Shown: piece by piece, positions 35,924 to 44,925 of the stretch
Position numbering within the stretch: position 1 is the first letter of the stretch
Layout of the letters: every line of letters begins with the position of its first letter
The notes under the pieces: generated by a model
Database searches by the model: none
Seen by the model: the letters and a program-made list of their open reading frames with translations, nothing else
Told to the model about the DNA's origin: nothing
Assembly: GCA_017355425.1 (NCBI GenBank)
Contig: CP070233.1
Coordinates: 4,559,501 to 4,623,500, forward strand
Reading direction: 5' to 3'
DNA: 64,000 nt
From: Dolichospermum sp. DET69
GTDB lineage: Bacteria > Cyanobacteriota > Cyanobacteriia > Cyanobacteriales > Nostocaceae
Made by a program: the position numbers and the translations under genes

Positions 35924-38002
35924 ATGACTAATCTTTATTGTTCTCAAAGGCATCAAAATCCGTCTGGTAGTAGGTTTTGTCTTCAATGTGGGGAGAAAAT
36001 TGCCAATGTACCGACATCTGTAAATCAGGGTATTCAAGCGGGACAAGTTTTAGGCGATCGCTATGTTATTATCCGTCAAATTGGCCAAGGAGGATTTGGC
36101 ACGACTTATTTAGCGGAAGATATTAACCGCTTTCGAGAAAATTGTGTTTTAAAAGAATTCTCTCCCCAAGTACAAACTCCTTATGTTGTGAAAAAAGCGG
36201 AGGAACTATTTCAGCGAGAAGCAAGTGTTCTTTATAAATTGCAACATCCTCAAATTCCTCGGTTTCGGGAACTGTTACGCATCAATTTACAAGGGAAAGA
36301 AAGTCTTTTTTTAGTCCAAGATTATGTAAATGGTGAAACTTATAATTCTTTATTAAATAGTCGTAAACAACGGGGTTTAAAATTTACAGAAGCAGAAATC
36401 CGCCAATTATTACAGCAACTTTTACCAGTTTTAGAATATATTCATTCCCTTGGTGTTATTCATCGTGATATTTCTCCTGATAATTTAATGCTGCGTAATA
36501 GTGATCAATTACCTGTGTTAATTGATTTTGGGGGTGTTAAACAAGTAGCCGCAACTGTTGCTTCTCAATATTACCAAACAGGGGCAAATGCATCTCCTAC
36601 CAATGGCACTTTGTTGGGAAAAATAGGATTTGCACCCCCAGAACAAATGCAAACAGGTATGGTGTCTACCCACAGTGACTTATATGCTTTAGCTGTGACA
36701 ATGTTAGTTTTACTGACAGGTAAACAACCTCAACAATTAATTGATACTTATAATCTGACTTGGCAATGGCGGCGGGAAGTAAAACTAAGTTCCGCATTCG
36801 GACAAATAATAGATAAAATGTTATCACCAATTGCTGGCAATCGCTATCAAACAGTTCGTCAAGTTCTCCAAGCCCTTAATCCCCAACCTATTAGCTATCA
36901 GCAAACTCAACCTCCCACATCTGCAACTGTCGCTATTTCTCCCCCGAAAATTCCAGTTCCCGAACCTGTGATGATTCCCTCTCTTCCCCAACCAGGTATT
37001 TGGACAGGAAGAAATGTTTTTATCCTCGTCATTGTATTGACTATTGGGAGTTATTGTTGGTGGAAATTCAAAACCCCTCATCATAATTTACAGGGAAGTA
37101 ATGCGACAATTATATCTAGTCCCAATCCCCCGGAAGCCGCAAAACCCGAAGTTAAGTTTTCACTAGAGGAAATACAACGCAAACAAAAATTGCAAGATCG
37201 CCGTGAAGAATTGGGTATAAATTATAAATTTTATATTGCGCTGGTAAATCAAATATTTAGAGAAAAAGATCCTAGTTTAAAAGGGCGCACCCTCAGTAAT
37301 AATCCAGAAGATGAAAGTTTAAGATCAGAATGGGATAAAACCGCCGCCGAAGTCCTAGAAAAGCTGTCAAAAATCACTTCTAATTCCCGTCGTCAACTGG
37401 GGAATTATGATTCATTCATACTCGATAACTGGAAAGCCCAAATCAATAAAATTAACGTTGGGAGTCGTTCTTTATCTGATTTAGCTGATGCCGCTTTTTT
37501 TAATGAATTTCCTGAACAAAAGGATAAAAGTTTTATTAAACAACCTATTGGACAAGTTTGGTACGCATTTGTCAATGATCAACTTAACGCTATTTTTACT
37601 AAAAACGCATTTGCAAAAATTGTTTTTGCTGAAGGTGCTACAGGTAAAACAGTGAGTGGAAGTCTGCAACCAGGAAAAGGTAAAGTTTTTATTGCTGAAC
37701 TAGCCAAAGATCAGAATATGGAAGTTAAGTTAGAAGCAAATTCCCAAGTTTTATTATCAATTTATTCTCCTTCTGGGAAAATCCGATTTTTAGAAGATTC
37801 TCAAGAACGGACTATATCCAAAACATTACCAGAAAAAGGATTCTATGAATTTGTCATTGTTTCCACAGCCTCAGAACCTGTTGATTATCAACTGACTGTA
37901 ACAGCAGAAAATCCTCCAGAACCAGAACCTACAGAAACCCCCATAGAAACACCAACGCAAGAACCAACTCCAACGGAAACACCCACACCTGAGAGTAATT
38001 AA
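35924..38002 (+). CDS. Zinc-ribbon Ser/Thr protein kinase with TM segment (2)
   Basis: Kinase of 692 residues with the same plan as the previous gene: zinc ribbon (YCSQRH ... CLQCGEKI), kinase domain (about 45-320) with GQGGFGTTYL, VLKEFSP, VIHRDISPDNLML and LIDFGGVKQ, then a transmembrane helix NVFILVIVLTIGSYCWW near 368. The extracytoplasmic part has the shared domain plus a beta-rich PPC-like domain (about 565-665) and a Pro/Thr/Glu tail (TPTQEPTPTETP). The tandem paralogues suggest duplication. Its leader is entirely heptamer repeats, so translation may be leader-repeat dependent. Confidence 0.9.
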   Translation: MTNLYCSQRHQNPSGSRFCLQCGEKIANVPTSVNQGIQAGQVLGDRYVIIRQIGQGGFGTTYLAEDINRFRENCVLKEFSPQVQTPYVVKKAEELFQREASVLYKLQHPQIPRFRELLRINLQGKESLFLVQDYVNGETYNSLLNSRKQRGLKFTEAEIRQLLQQLLPVLEYIHSLGVIHRDISPDNLMLRNSDQLPVLIDFGGVKQVAATVASQYYQTGANASPTNGTLLGKIGFAPPEQMQTGMVSTHSDLYALAVTMLVLLTGKQPQQLIDTYNLTWQWRREVKLSSAFGQIIDKMLSPIAGNRYQTVRQVLQALNPQPISYQQTQPPTSATVAISPPKIPVPEPVMIPSLPQPGIWTGRNVFILVIVLTIGSYCWWKFKTPHHNLQGSNATIISSPNPPEAAKPEVKFSLEEIQRKQKLQDRREELGINYKFYIALVNQIFREKDPSLKGRTLSNNPEDESLRSEWDKTAAEVLEKLSKITSNSRRQLGNYDSFILDNWKAQINKINVGSRSLSDLADAAFFNEFPEQKDKSFIKQPIGQVWYAFVNDQLNAIFTKNAFAKIVFAEGATGKTVSGSLQPGKGKVFIAELAKDQNMEVKLEANSQVLLSIYSPSGKIRFLEDSQERTISKTLPEKGFYEFVIVSTASEPVDYQLTVTAENPPEPEPTETPIETPTQEPTPTETPTPESN

Positions 38003-38115
38003 AAAACTTTCTTCTTTCTTTTTCTTCTTTCTTTTTCTTCTTGTTGGCAACTTCTGCCTGTTCTTTTGATTTTTGGAGTTCTGTTGTCCGTTGTGCCACC
38101 TTTTCTTCTAAATTT

Positions 38116-38415
38116 TCAAAATAGCCAACTTATCTTAGCGCCACTACCGATAATGGTTGTTATACCGATTTTGCCCATTTCTAATAAAATATGATCGATA
38201 CCTAATGAATAACTTTTATAAAAACTTAGAGAGCGTGTATTTTCAAGGTTCAAGTAAGGTGCTATCATTCGTGAACCGTTTATTTTCTGGTATTCAGGTA
38301 CAAGAGTTATTTTTGGTAAAATACCTTCAATCATGGCTTTTGCCGATGGTTCTTCTAGCATAAAAACTTCTTTGAAGGCTTTGAAGTTTTTTAGACGGAT
38401 ACTTTCTATTTTCAT
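38116..38415 (-). pseudogene. Collapsed ATPase-DUF4276 locus fused to a pgk fragment
   Basis: A 99-codon frame that is a mosaic. Residues 1-15 (MKIESIRLKNFKAFK) are the start of an ABC-type ATPase. Then FMLEEPSAKAMIEGILPKI is a DUF4276 N-terminus, and GSRMIAPYLNLENTRSLSF a DUF4276 C-terminus. The tail GKIGITTIIGSG corresponds to phosphoglycerate kinase [12 protein letters not shown] in the same frame. The gene order ATPase-DUF4276 is kept, as in the intact pair directly upstream, so internal deletions of an older pair explain it. It is unlikely to be functional. Confidence 0.7.
38123..38200 (-). other. Diverged pgk fragment 1
   Basis: The stretch 38141-38200 aligns with pgk 43768-43827 at roughly 70% identity, including ACCGATAATGGT. 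It starts with AGCCAA at 38123, the same hexamer that begins the fragment at 40665. The reading frame is that of pgk. It lies within the collapsed locus. Confidence 0.55.
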
Positions 38416-38465
38416 AATTTATCATTAAACGGTTTTTCAAGGTCAATTTCTTTAATAAGATGTCA

Positions 38466-39050
38466 TTAGTTGATAATTTTTCTTAATCCATCACGAAAAA
38501 CTTGAAAACTTCTAGATTGGTTGTTTTCAACATCCATATGAGGAGATACTTTTTGAGCAAAGTTCATTTTTTGTAACCCTGTTTCATAGCCATACTTTTT
38601 GAGGATTTTATCTAATTCTTCCCACGTACCACCTTTGATCGCATCTGGATCACGAAATTTGGCTTGCTGAGGTAAAGAAGCAGGAATCTTTTCATATTCA
38701 GCCCTAATTGCTGCCACATCACCTATAAACCAAGATTCAAGTTCTTCTACAACAATTCTATGAAGAACAATATTTCCTTTTTTTTCAGTTACAACACTAC
38801 TAGCATCACAGAGTTTGTTTTTTAATTCTAAACAATTTGCTCTATCTTCGTCTACTAAAATTACAATTCGCCAATCATCAGGTATAAAATTAGCATAAGC
38901 TTTCATCCGTTCAGGTAATTTTTTTAAAAGGTTATTTTTATTGCCAAAATTGTGTATTTCAAAAGTATGAATATTACCTATAATTTTAGGAACAATAAAC
39001 TTTAAAGCAATTTCAGTGGAAGATTCTTCTACTAAAAAATGTATGTGCAT
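38466..39050 (-). CDS. DUF4276 protein, Toprim-like partner of the ATPase
   Basis: Intact DUF4276-family protein of 194 residues. Features match a Toprim-like acidic site: E in HFLVEESSTE (about 8-9), DxD in VILVDEDRAN (about 67-69), and VVEELESWFIGD near 106-117. C-terminal DVENNQSRSFQVFRDGLRKI is typical of the family. It lies 15 bp after the ATPase stop, forming a two-gene operon. By analogy with other ATPase-Toprim pairs (OLD, PARIS) it may be a nuclease effector, but this is inference. Confidence 0.75.
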   Translation of the reverse strand: MHIHFLVEESSTEIALKFIVPKIIGNIHTFEIHNFGNKNNLLKKLPERMKAYANFIPDDWRIVILVDEDRANCLELKNKLCDASSVVTEKKGNIVLHRIVVEELESWFIGDVAAIRAEYEKIPASLPQQAKFRDPDAIKGGTWEELDKILKKYGYETGLQKMNFAQKVSPHMDVENNQSRSFQVFRDGLRKIIN

Positions 39051-39065
39051 AATCAGTAATTATAA

Positions 39066-40238
39066 TTAATAGGGTAATCCTCTTAGATATCCTTCAGACC
39101 AGAGATCACCTAAACCTGCTTCGGATTCTATAAAATGTTTAGCATTAGGGATTTGGTCAGCCCTGGTAACAGTTACATAGCCATTATCATCACGTTGAAA
39201 AATCCATAGTTGTTTAGCATCTTTAATGGTATTAACAAAAAATGGTGAGTGAGTAGAAACAAATACCTGTGCGCGTTGTGCATAAGCCTGTAACTCTTCA
39301 CTTAATGAATCAAGCAGTTTGTGGTGCAGACCATTTTCTGGTTCTTCAATACAAAGTAATTGGGGAGGATTTGGATCATTTAATAATATCAAATATGCTA
39401 ATAACTTTAGTGTTCCATCTGAAGAAAATCTGGCTAAAAATGGATTATTGAAAGGTTTATCTTTAAATAAAAGAGCCAGTCTACCATCAATTGTTGGTTG
39501 AGCTTCTACTTTTTCTAATTGAGGAACACGGCTGGCTAATAACTTCAAAATACTAGATAAAGTTTCTGGATATTCATCAGCAAGGTATTGAACTACATTG
39601 GCAATATTGTCTCCTTCACGAGAGAGATGTTCCATTGCACCAGCAGTGGTTAATTGACGGGCTTGATCTGGGATAAAATAAGAGAGAAACCATCCTTCAA
39701 TAAAACGTCGTAAACTAGCAATGCGCGGGTTATCTGATAGTTGCCCAATAGTTTTAATAGCAAGAGAACTAGGATCATCCATTTGATAATGAATTTTGCT
39801 GTCATTTATTTCTGGATTCTCCCCACTAATGACTTCACCTCCACCATTCTCAAACTTCAAATAATAAAAGGGTTTGCCATGAATATCTCGCCCCAATCTC
39901 AGAGTTTCTCTTGATACTATTGGCACTCCATTTTGTAAAGCAATAGCAACTGTATAATTAATAATAGGAGATTGTTTATTTTCACGATACTTAATTACAA
40001 TTTCAATTTCTTGACTTTCACTCTCACGAGAGATAACTTCTGGAAATCTTCCTCGTTTTTCTAAGGCTTTTCTCACATTGGTAGTGATACAATCGGAAAG
40101 AAAACCTATTACATCAAAAAACGTAGTCTTGCCACTACCATTAGGTCCAAGGAAGACTGAGAAAGGTTTAATATCTTTGAGGGTAATATTTTGCAAAACC
40201 CTATAGTTTTTGACGGAAATTTCTTCAATTCTTGCCAT
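39066..40238 (-). CDS. ABC/OLD-like AAA ATPase, candidate defence sensor (1)
   Basis: SMC/OLD-type ATPase of 390 residues. Walker A FLGPNGSGKTTFFDV (about 27-41), signature-like FSSDGTLKLLAYL (about 270), Walker B LLCIEEPENGLHHKLL (about 293-308) and the switch His in VSTHSPFF. A helical insertion lies between. Such AAA_15/AAA_21 proteins dimerise on DNA or sense phage proteins and activate a partner. It begins the operon with DUF4276 at 38466. A 31-bp palindrome (40309) lies upstream. Confidence 0.85.
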   Translation of the reverse strand: MARIEEISVKNYRVLQNITLKDIKPFSVFLGPNGSGKTTFFDVIGFLSDCITTNVRKALEKRGRFPEVISRESESQEIEIVIKYRENKQSPIINYTVAIALQNGVPIVSRETLRLGRDIHGKPFYYLKFENGGGEVISGENPEINDSKIHYQMDDPSSLAIKTIGQLSDNPRIASLRRFIEGWFLSYFIPDQARQLTTAGAMEHLSREGDNIANVVQYLADEYPETLSSILKLLASRVPQLEKVEAQPTIDGRLALLFKDKPFNNPFLARFSSDGTLKLLAYLILLNDPNPPQLLCIEEPENGLHHKLLDSLSEELQAYAQRAQVFVSTHSPFFVNTIKDAKQLWIFQRDDNGYVTVTRADQIPNAKHFIESEAGLGDLWSEGYLRGLPY

Positions 40239-40308
40239 TACATCATCACTTGTATAATTCTGGTACTGCTAAAACTATCTACTATTTTAAATTATTTGTG
40301 AATATCCA

Positions 40309-40339
40309 GATCCCCGACTTCTTAAAGAAGTCGGGGATC
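40309..40339. repeat. 31-bp palindrome family, copy 4
   Basis: GATCCCCGACTTCTT / AAGAAGTCGGGGATC. It lies 71 bp upstream of the ATPase start rather than after a gene end, so it is not a terminator of a visible gene here. Confidence 0.75.
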
Positions 40340-40444
40340 TAAATACTACACTACTGAGATTGTTATTAATTATATAAGTACCGCATCCCATTAACAAGCC
40401 CTTGTAGATAAGATATAATGAAAAGGCTGTATAAAAGTAAAAGT

Positions 40445-40627
40445 ATGCAGCTAGAAGACTATTTTTAATTTTTAGACCCAGATAATATCCGTATCAAAGG
40501 GCATTGTATTAGTATTGACGATGTAATGGATTATTACCTGCAAGAATTTACACCAGAGCAAATTCTGGAGGAGTTGCGATCGCTGAATTTAGAGAAAATT
40601 CATGCTACGATTATCTCTCAGAAATAG
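40445..40627 (+). pseudogene. DUF433-type antitoxin gene with a premature TAA
   Basis: From ATG 40445: MQLEDYF, then an in-frame TAA at 40466-40468, then FLDPDNIRIKGHCISIDDVM, YYLQEFTPEQILEEL and LNLEKIHATI, to TAG at 40625. This is the DUF433 winged-HTH family, where relatives have an Asp or similar residue at the TAA. The C-terminal 20-30 residues are also missing. DUF433 antitoxins normally precede a DUF5615 toxin; none is present. Confidence 0.75.
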
Positions 40628-40664
40628 AATGGCTCATGGTTTAATTAGTAATAATTATTTTTCT

Positions 40665-40772
40665 AGCCAAACCTACCTTTTCCACAGCCGCTACAGAGTC
40701 ACCACCACCGATAATGGTAATTGCGCCGTTTTTGCTAATGTTTGCTAAAGTATGAGCGATTCCTACGGATCA
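40665..40772 (-). pseudogene. Internal pgk fragment 2
   Basis: These 108 bp are about 90% identical to pgk 43731-43838, and 50 bp (40675-40724 = 43741-43790) match perfectly. On the minus strand they encode [20 protein letters not shown] and AVEKVGLA in the pgk frame. Homology ends abruptly at both sides, neither being an end of pgk. It lies 3 kb downstream of the real gene, same orientation. Confidence 0.9.
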
Positions 40773-40785
40773 CTTCGAGATCGCA

Positions 40786-41445
40786 TCACGCCGCAGCTAC
40801 ACATTGGAAGTTTTGCAGCCGATTCAACCATTGATTCCAGTGATAAACTAACTTTGTGCGATCAAACTGAAAAACTTCTGCTTCTTGGTCAGGTAAAGCC
40901 ACAACAATTAAAGCATGATTAATTTTATCGCCAAATAGATTGGTGTAATAGTGTCTATTAATTGCGCCGCAATAAGCAGTTAGTTGTAAAGGTTTATCAT
41001 AAAGCTTTTCTAGTTTCTCCTTTGGTTCTTCGGCTGTTGTCCATTCAATGACGTGGGGAATACCTTGATAACGCGCCACAAAATCAACTTTACCAGCGTA
41101 AGTTTCCACATAATTAGGTACAACTTGCTCAACCAGTTGCACATCGCTAATATGTTTAAATAAAGGTTGAATGCTATCCCAATAAGGTTGAATAAAGTTG
41201 TTTATAGGTTGCTGTGAGTGAGTTTGGAAATGGTGCTGAATCATTTTGTGTAAAGCATTTCCCCGACTACGACTACTATTAGCAACACGATTTGCTTCTG
41301 CATCTCCAACTTTTTTCCGCCAATAGTAAAGTCCATTTCGAGACTCTTGGGTTTGTGTGGCTTTAAGAACTGTAGTGACAGCAGGAAGGAGAACGCCGTT
41401 ATTACCTCGGTAGTAGCATTGACTGTTGATGTAGGTAGATTTCAT
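40786..41445 (-). CDS. PD-(D/E)XK exonuclease (MGME1/RecB-like)
   Basis: Protein of 219 residues resembling the single-domain mitochondrial-genome-maintenance-exonuclease-type family. Motif I region SRSRGNALHKMIQHHF near 58-73, the acidic GKVDFVARYQG near 118-128, VIEWTTAEEPK near 132-142 and LQLTAYCGAI near 152-161 are arranged as in RecB-family nucleases. The usual E-x-K Lys is replaced by Thr (EWT), with Lys available in EEPK. It may process DNA ends; the role in this defence-type neighbourhood is inferred. It is divergent from the HTH-NTPase at 41605. Confidence 0.75.
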   Translation of the reverse strand: MKSTYINSQCYYRGNNGVLLPAVTTVLKATQTQESRNGLYYWRKKVGDAEANRVANSSRSRGNALHKMIQHHFQTHSQQPINNFIQPYWDSIQPLFKHISDVQLVEQVVPNYVETYAGKVDFVARYQGIPHVIEWTTAEEPKEKLEKLYDKPLQLTAYCGAINRHYYTNLFGDKINHALIVVALPDQEAEVFQFDRTKLVYHWNQWLNRLQNFQCVAAA

Positions 41446-41604
41446 AGCTTTGTGCGTATTGAGTGACTACATCAACTAGCTTCGAGGGTTGGTGTCTGAG
41501 ATAGCGTCTGAGTAAGTTGTCTAGGGTGTATGACTTTGTGTATGAGAGTGTATGACTTTTGATAATAATGCGGTTACAATAATTACAAGTTCTGTGGTTA
41601 AAAT

Positions 41605-42786
41605 ATGACTGGGCGATCGCTTACTGCATCTATAAAAGGTATAGAGAAAGCAAAAAAAGCTTTGCGAAGTAATAGCTTAAATCAAACAGCCTTAGCTAGA
41701 GATTTAGGCTTTTCTCGTTCAACTGTTACTAATTTCTTTCGTCAGATACCAATTGAACGCTTGAATTTTGAGGAAATTTGCACAAAACTAGGTTTAGACT
41801 GGCAAGATATTGTTGATGTACCAGCAAACGAAACTGAAATAGAGGAAATTGAAAATACTATATTTAAAGATCCTAATTTTTTAGGACGTGAGGAAGATAT
41901 AGCAAGTATCAACAACCTAGTTAATGAGGGTAAAAAAGTTATTCTGATTAAAGCTGAGGGTGGTATTGGTAAAACAACCTTGGCTGAAAATTGGTTTAAA
42001 ATTCAAGGTTTAGATTATTTAAAACTTAATGTAGGAACAACATCTCAAAATATCCAATCTGTAGAAGATTGGGTAAGGTTAAAGTTAAAAGATTATTTTC
42101 AAATTCCACCAGTAGAAAATTTCATGACAATGCTGGAACAATTTAAAATCAAATTACAGAATCTAAAAATAGGTATTCCACAACTTTTAAATTCTGTAAT
42201 CCAGGATATTTATCCTTTATTACCTAATTTCATAGATAAACATATATTGGATGTTTATAATAACTATCTTGAGATGCTAAGTTTTTTGAAGACAAATGTT
42301 TTGAATGATAAAATATGTAATTTGCAATTTGAAATAGTTATATCATCATTATCTTTTGAGCAAATAAACAACTTAATTGAGAATGAAGGTTTTGATGAAA
42401 TAAAATTCATCTATTTAGATATGGGTAATAGCATAATATCTAAAGTTACATTTACATTAGATGAATTTAAAGACTTAATAATTGGAGATTTAAGTCAATA
42501 TCAAGAAAATAGTAACATTTGTATTTCAGGCATTCGTAGTCACAAATCAGAAGTCAAATCTTCAAAATTAAGTGAGAGCTTGATTTTTTATGAAAATCGC
42601 AATTTACAAGAAGAATGGAAATTAACGTATAAAGATATTAATATGCTCAGAGATTACTATGATGCTAATTTATTAATTACATATTCCTTATATCTTACTT
42701 CCCCAGAAGTTCGCTCTTATATCGAAGAAACCCTACTCCTACCCATCGAAGAAATAGAAAAACACCCATTCAAATATCAAGAATAA
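41605..42786 (+). CDS. HTH-P-loop NTPase (NB-ARC-like N-terminus) with unknown C-terminus
   Basis: Protein of 393 residues. Residues 1-75 form the HTH domain that heads many cyanobacterial STAND proteins (LNQTALARDLGFSRSTVTNFF, then FEEICTKLGLDWQDIVD). FLGREEDIASIN and the P-loop IKAEGGIGKTTLAENW (about 113-128) are NB-ARC-like. No Walker B, winged helix or repeat sensor follows. Instead residues about 190-393 are an unrelated Asn/Ile-rich region. Full STAND proteins are usually over 600 residues, so this looks like a shortened or chimeric member. It lies in the island between pgk fragment 2 and pgk. Confidence 0.7.
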   Translation: MTGRSLTASIKGIEKAKKALRSNSLNQTALARDLGFSRSTVTNFFRQIPIERLNFEEICTKLGLDWQDIVDVPANETEIEEIENTIFKDPNFLGREEDIASINNLVNEGKKVILIKAEGGIGKTTLAENWFKIQGLDYLKLNVGTTSQNIQSVEDWVRLKLKDYFQIPPVENFMTMLEQFKIKLQNLKIGIPQLLNSVIQDIYPLLPNFIDKHILDVYNNYLEMLSFLKTNVLNDKICNLQFEIVISSLSFEQINNLIENEGFDEIKFIYLDMGNSIISKVTFTLDEFKDLIIGDLSQYQENSNICISGIRSHKSEVKSSKLSESLIFYENRNLQEEWKLTYKDINMLRDYYDANLLITYSLYLTSPEVRSYIEETLLLPIEEIEKHPFKYQE

Positions 42787-42925
42787 AATGTTTCATTTCT
42801 GCCAAGTTATCATCTTAGTAAAGATGTATGCTATAATAAAGCTCAGTTGAGTGAGTAAACTATTGATATAGTATATAAATTGTAGTTAAGAAAACCCTTG
42901 TATTACCACTGGAGGTTGATCAAAA

Positions 42926-43147
42926 ATGCTAAACCAATCTATTACCGAAATGACTTTACAGGATTTAGAATCCTTAATTAATAGACTTGTTGATGAAAAA
43001 ATTAATCAAATCAATCTTCCTAAACATCACAAAATAGAAAAGTCTGAACTTGTTAAAAAAATACATATCTTGCAAGAAAACTTAAAGCAAAAATATGGAG
43101 AATTTTCTGATTTAACAGAATTATTGCGAGAAGATAGAGACAGATGA
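42926..43147 (+). CDS. Antitoxin of a VapBC-type pair (1)
   Basis: A 73-residue charged, helical protein (ITEMTLQDLESLINRLVDEK, then HKIEKSELVKKI). It has no typed DNA-binding domain that I can name. Its last codon overlaps the PIN gene by 4 bp (ATGA), the standard antitoxin-toxin coupling. A GGAGG ribosome site lies at 42911. The antitoxin assignment rests on this position and size. Confidence 0.75.
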   Translation: MLNQSITEMTLQDLESLINRLVDEKINQINLPKHHKIEKSELVKKIHILQENLKQKYGEFSDLTELLREDRDR

Positions 43148-43578
43148 TCACAGATAAAATCGTCATTGATAGTAGTGTAGTCATTAAATGGTTTATTGCT
43201 CAAGATTATTCATTAGAAGCAAATAAAATCCTTGATGCTTATCAATCACAACAAATTACCTTGATTGCACCAGACTTGATTTATGCAGAAATTGGTAATA
43301 TTGTTTGGAAAATACAGCGATTTCAAGGTTTAACAAATCAGGAAGCTGAAATGATACTTGATTTATTTCAGCAAATACAATTAAAAATATTTCCTGCTGA
43401 TGAATTATTAAAAGATGCCTATCAGTTTGCAGTCAATTATCAAAGAACCGTCTATGATAGCCTTTACGTAGTTTTAAGTATCAGAGAGAACTGTAAATTT
43501 ATTACTGCTGATGCAAAGTTGTACAATGCTATTTATCGGCATATTCCAAATATTCAACTTATTAAAGATTGGATTTAA
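43144..43578 (+). CDS. vapC: PIN-domain VapC-type toxin (1)
   Basis: PIN ribonuclease of 144 residues. Acidic residues sit at the expected places: D in IVIDSSVVIKWF (about 8), E in PDLIYAEIGNIVW (about 48), D in RTVYDSLYVVLS (about 103) and D in FITADAKLYN (about 122). VapC toxins cleave tRNA or rRNA and are held by the VapB antitoxin. It is the last gene of the island before pgk, which is convergent. Confidence 0.88.
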   Translation: MITDKIVIDSSVVIKWFIAQDYSLEANKILDAYQSQQITLIAPDLIYAEIGNIVWKIQRFQGLTNQEAEMILDLFQQIQLKIFPADELLKDAYQFAVNYQRTVYDSLYVVLSIRENCKFITADAKLYNAIYRHIPNIQLIKDWI

Positions 43579-43634
43579 GTTAATTCTTGAAAATGAAGGA
43601 CAAAGCCCAAAAGCCTCATCCTTCATCCTATTAA

Positions 43635-44837
43635 TTATGCTTCATCCAAAGCTGCAATACCAGGTAAAATCTTACCTTCCAACAACTCCAAACTAGCACC
43701 ACCACCAGTAGAAATATGGCTCATTTGATCAGCCAAACCAACCTTTTCCACAGCCGCTACAGAGTCACCACCACCGATAATGGTAATTGCACCAGTTTTG
43801 CTGATATCTGCTAGAGTATGTGCGATCGCTTCTGTACCTGCCGCAAACTTATCAAACTCAAACACACCCATAGGCCCATTCCAAATCACAGTTTTACAAT
43901 CAGCCAAAGCAGCTTGGAAAACTTTAATAGAATCAGGTCCAATATCTAAACCCATCCCATCGGCAGGGATATTTTCAATGCTGACAGTAGTAGCATTAGC
44001 ATCAGGAGAAAACTTATCAGCAGAAACAATATCTGTAGGTAACAATAAAGCTACACCGCGTTCTTTAGCCTTAGCTTCTAACGCCTTCGCTAATTCCAGC
44101 TTATCTTCTTCTACCAAAGACTTACCAACACTCAAACCACGGGCTTTATAGAAGGTGAAAATCATCCCCCCACCAATGATCAACTTATCGCACTTTTCCA
44201 ACAGAGTTTCAATAACTCCAATTTTGCTAGAAACCTTAGAACCGCCGATAATAGCCACCAAAGGACGTTGGGGACTTTCAATTGCACTTTGTAAGTATTG
44301 CAATTCCTTTTCCACCAAATAACCAGCTACAGAAGGACTTAAGAACTTAGTTACACCCTCAGTTGAAGCGTGGGCGCGGTGAGCAGTGCCAAAAGCATCA
44401 TTTACATAAAAATCAGCATTTGCAGCTAATTTCTTGGCAAATTCAGGCTCGTTTTTTTCTTCTTCTGGGTAGAAGCGGACATTTTCCAACAACAGCACTT
44501 GACCATTTTGTAAAGCCGCAACCTTAGCAGCTACATCATCACCAATACAGTCATCAGTTTTGACAACTTCTTGTTTCAACAATTCAGAAAGGCGTTTAGC
44601 AACAGGTGTTAGACGTAATTTTTCATCTACACCCTTGGGACGGCCGAAATGACTTGCTAAAATGACCTTAGCGCCCTTTTGAGTCAAATCCTGGATAGTT
44701 GGCAGCGCAGCCCGAATCCGGGTATCATCAGTAATGTTGCCTTGATCATCCACAGGGACGTTAAAATCAACCCGCACTAAAGCGCGTTTTCCAGATATCT
44801 CAGCCGCAGATAAACTTGCTAAACTTTTTTTAGACAC
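43635..44837 (-). CDS. pgk: Phosphoglycerate kinase
   Basis: Cytosolic kinase of 400 residues for glycolysis and the Calvin cycle. [61 protein letters not shown] and the nucleotide loop [14 protein letters not shown] are all intact. I chose the GTG at 44837: it is 7 bases after a GGAGAG ribosome site and gives [13 protein letters not shown], as in relatives. The open frame has a TTG two codons earlier. Fragments of residues about 333-370 are duplicated at 40665 and 38123. Confidence 0.97.
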   Translation of the reverse strand: MSKKSLASLSAAEISGKRALVRVDFNVPVDDQGNITDDTRIRAALPTIQDLTQKGAKVILASHFGRPKGVDEKLRLTPVAKRLSELLKQEVVKTDDCIGDDVAAKVAALQNGQVLLLENVRFYPEEEKNEPEFAKKLAANADFYVNDAFGTAHRAHASTEGVTKFLSPSVAGYLVEKELQYLQSAIESPQRPLVAIIGGSKVSSKIGVIETLLEKCDKLIIGGGMIFTFYKARGLSVGKSLVEEDKLELAKALEAKAKERGVALLLPTDIVSADKFSPDANATTVSIENIPADGMGLDIGPDSIKVFQAALADCKTVIWNGPMGVFEFDKFAAGTEAIAHTLADISKTGAITIIGGGDSVAAVEKVGLADQMSHISTGGGASLELLEGKILPGIAALDEA

Positions 44838-44925
44838 AGCCAAACTCTCCTGATTACTTTTTTGTTATTGTTTTCAAAATATGACTATCAAGATTTTACT
44901 GGAGTGAGGCGTGCAGAGGTGAAAT

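Noticed and set aside
40665-40772. Idea that the pgk fragment is an assembly error
   Set aside because: The copy has several differences and abrupt non-gene borders, and a second diverged copy exists, so true duplication is more likely; long reads could confirm.
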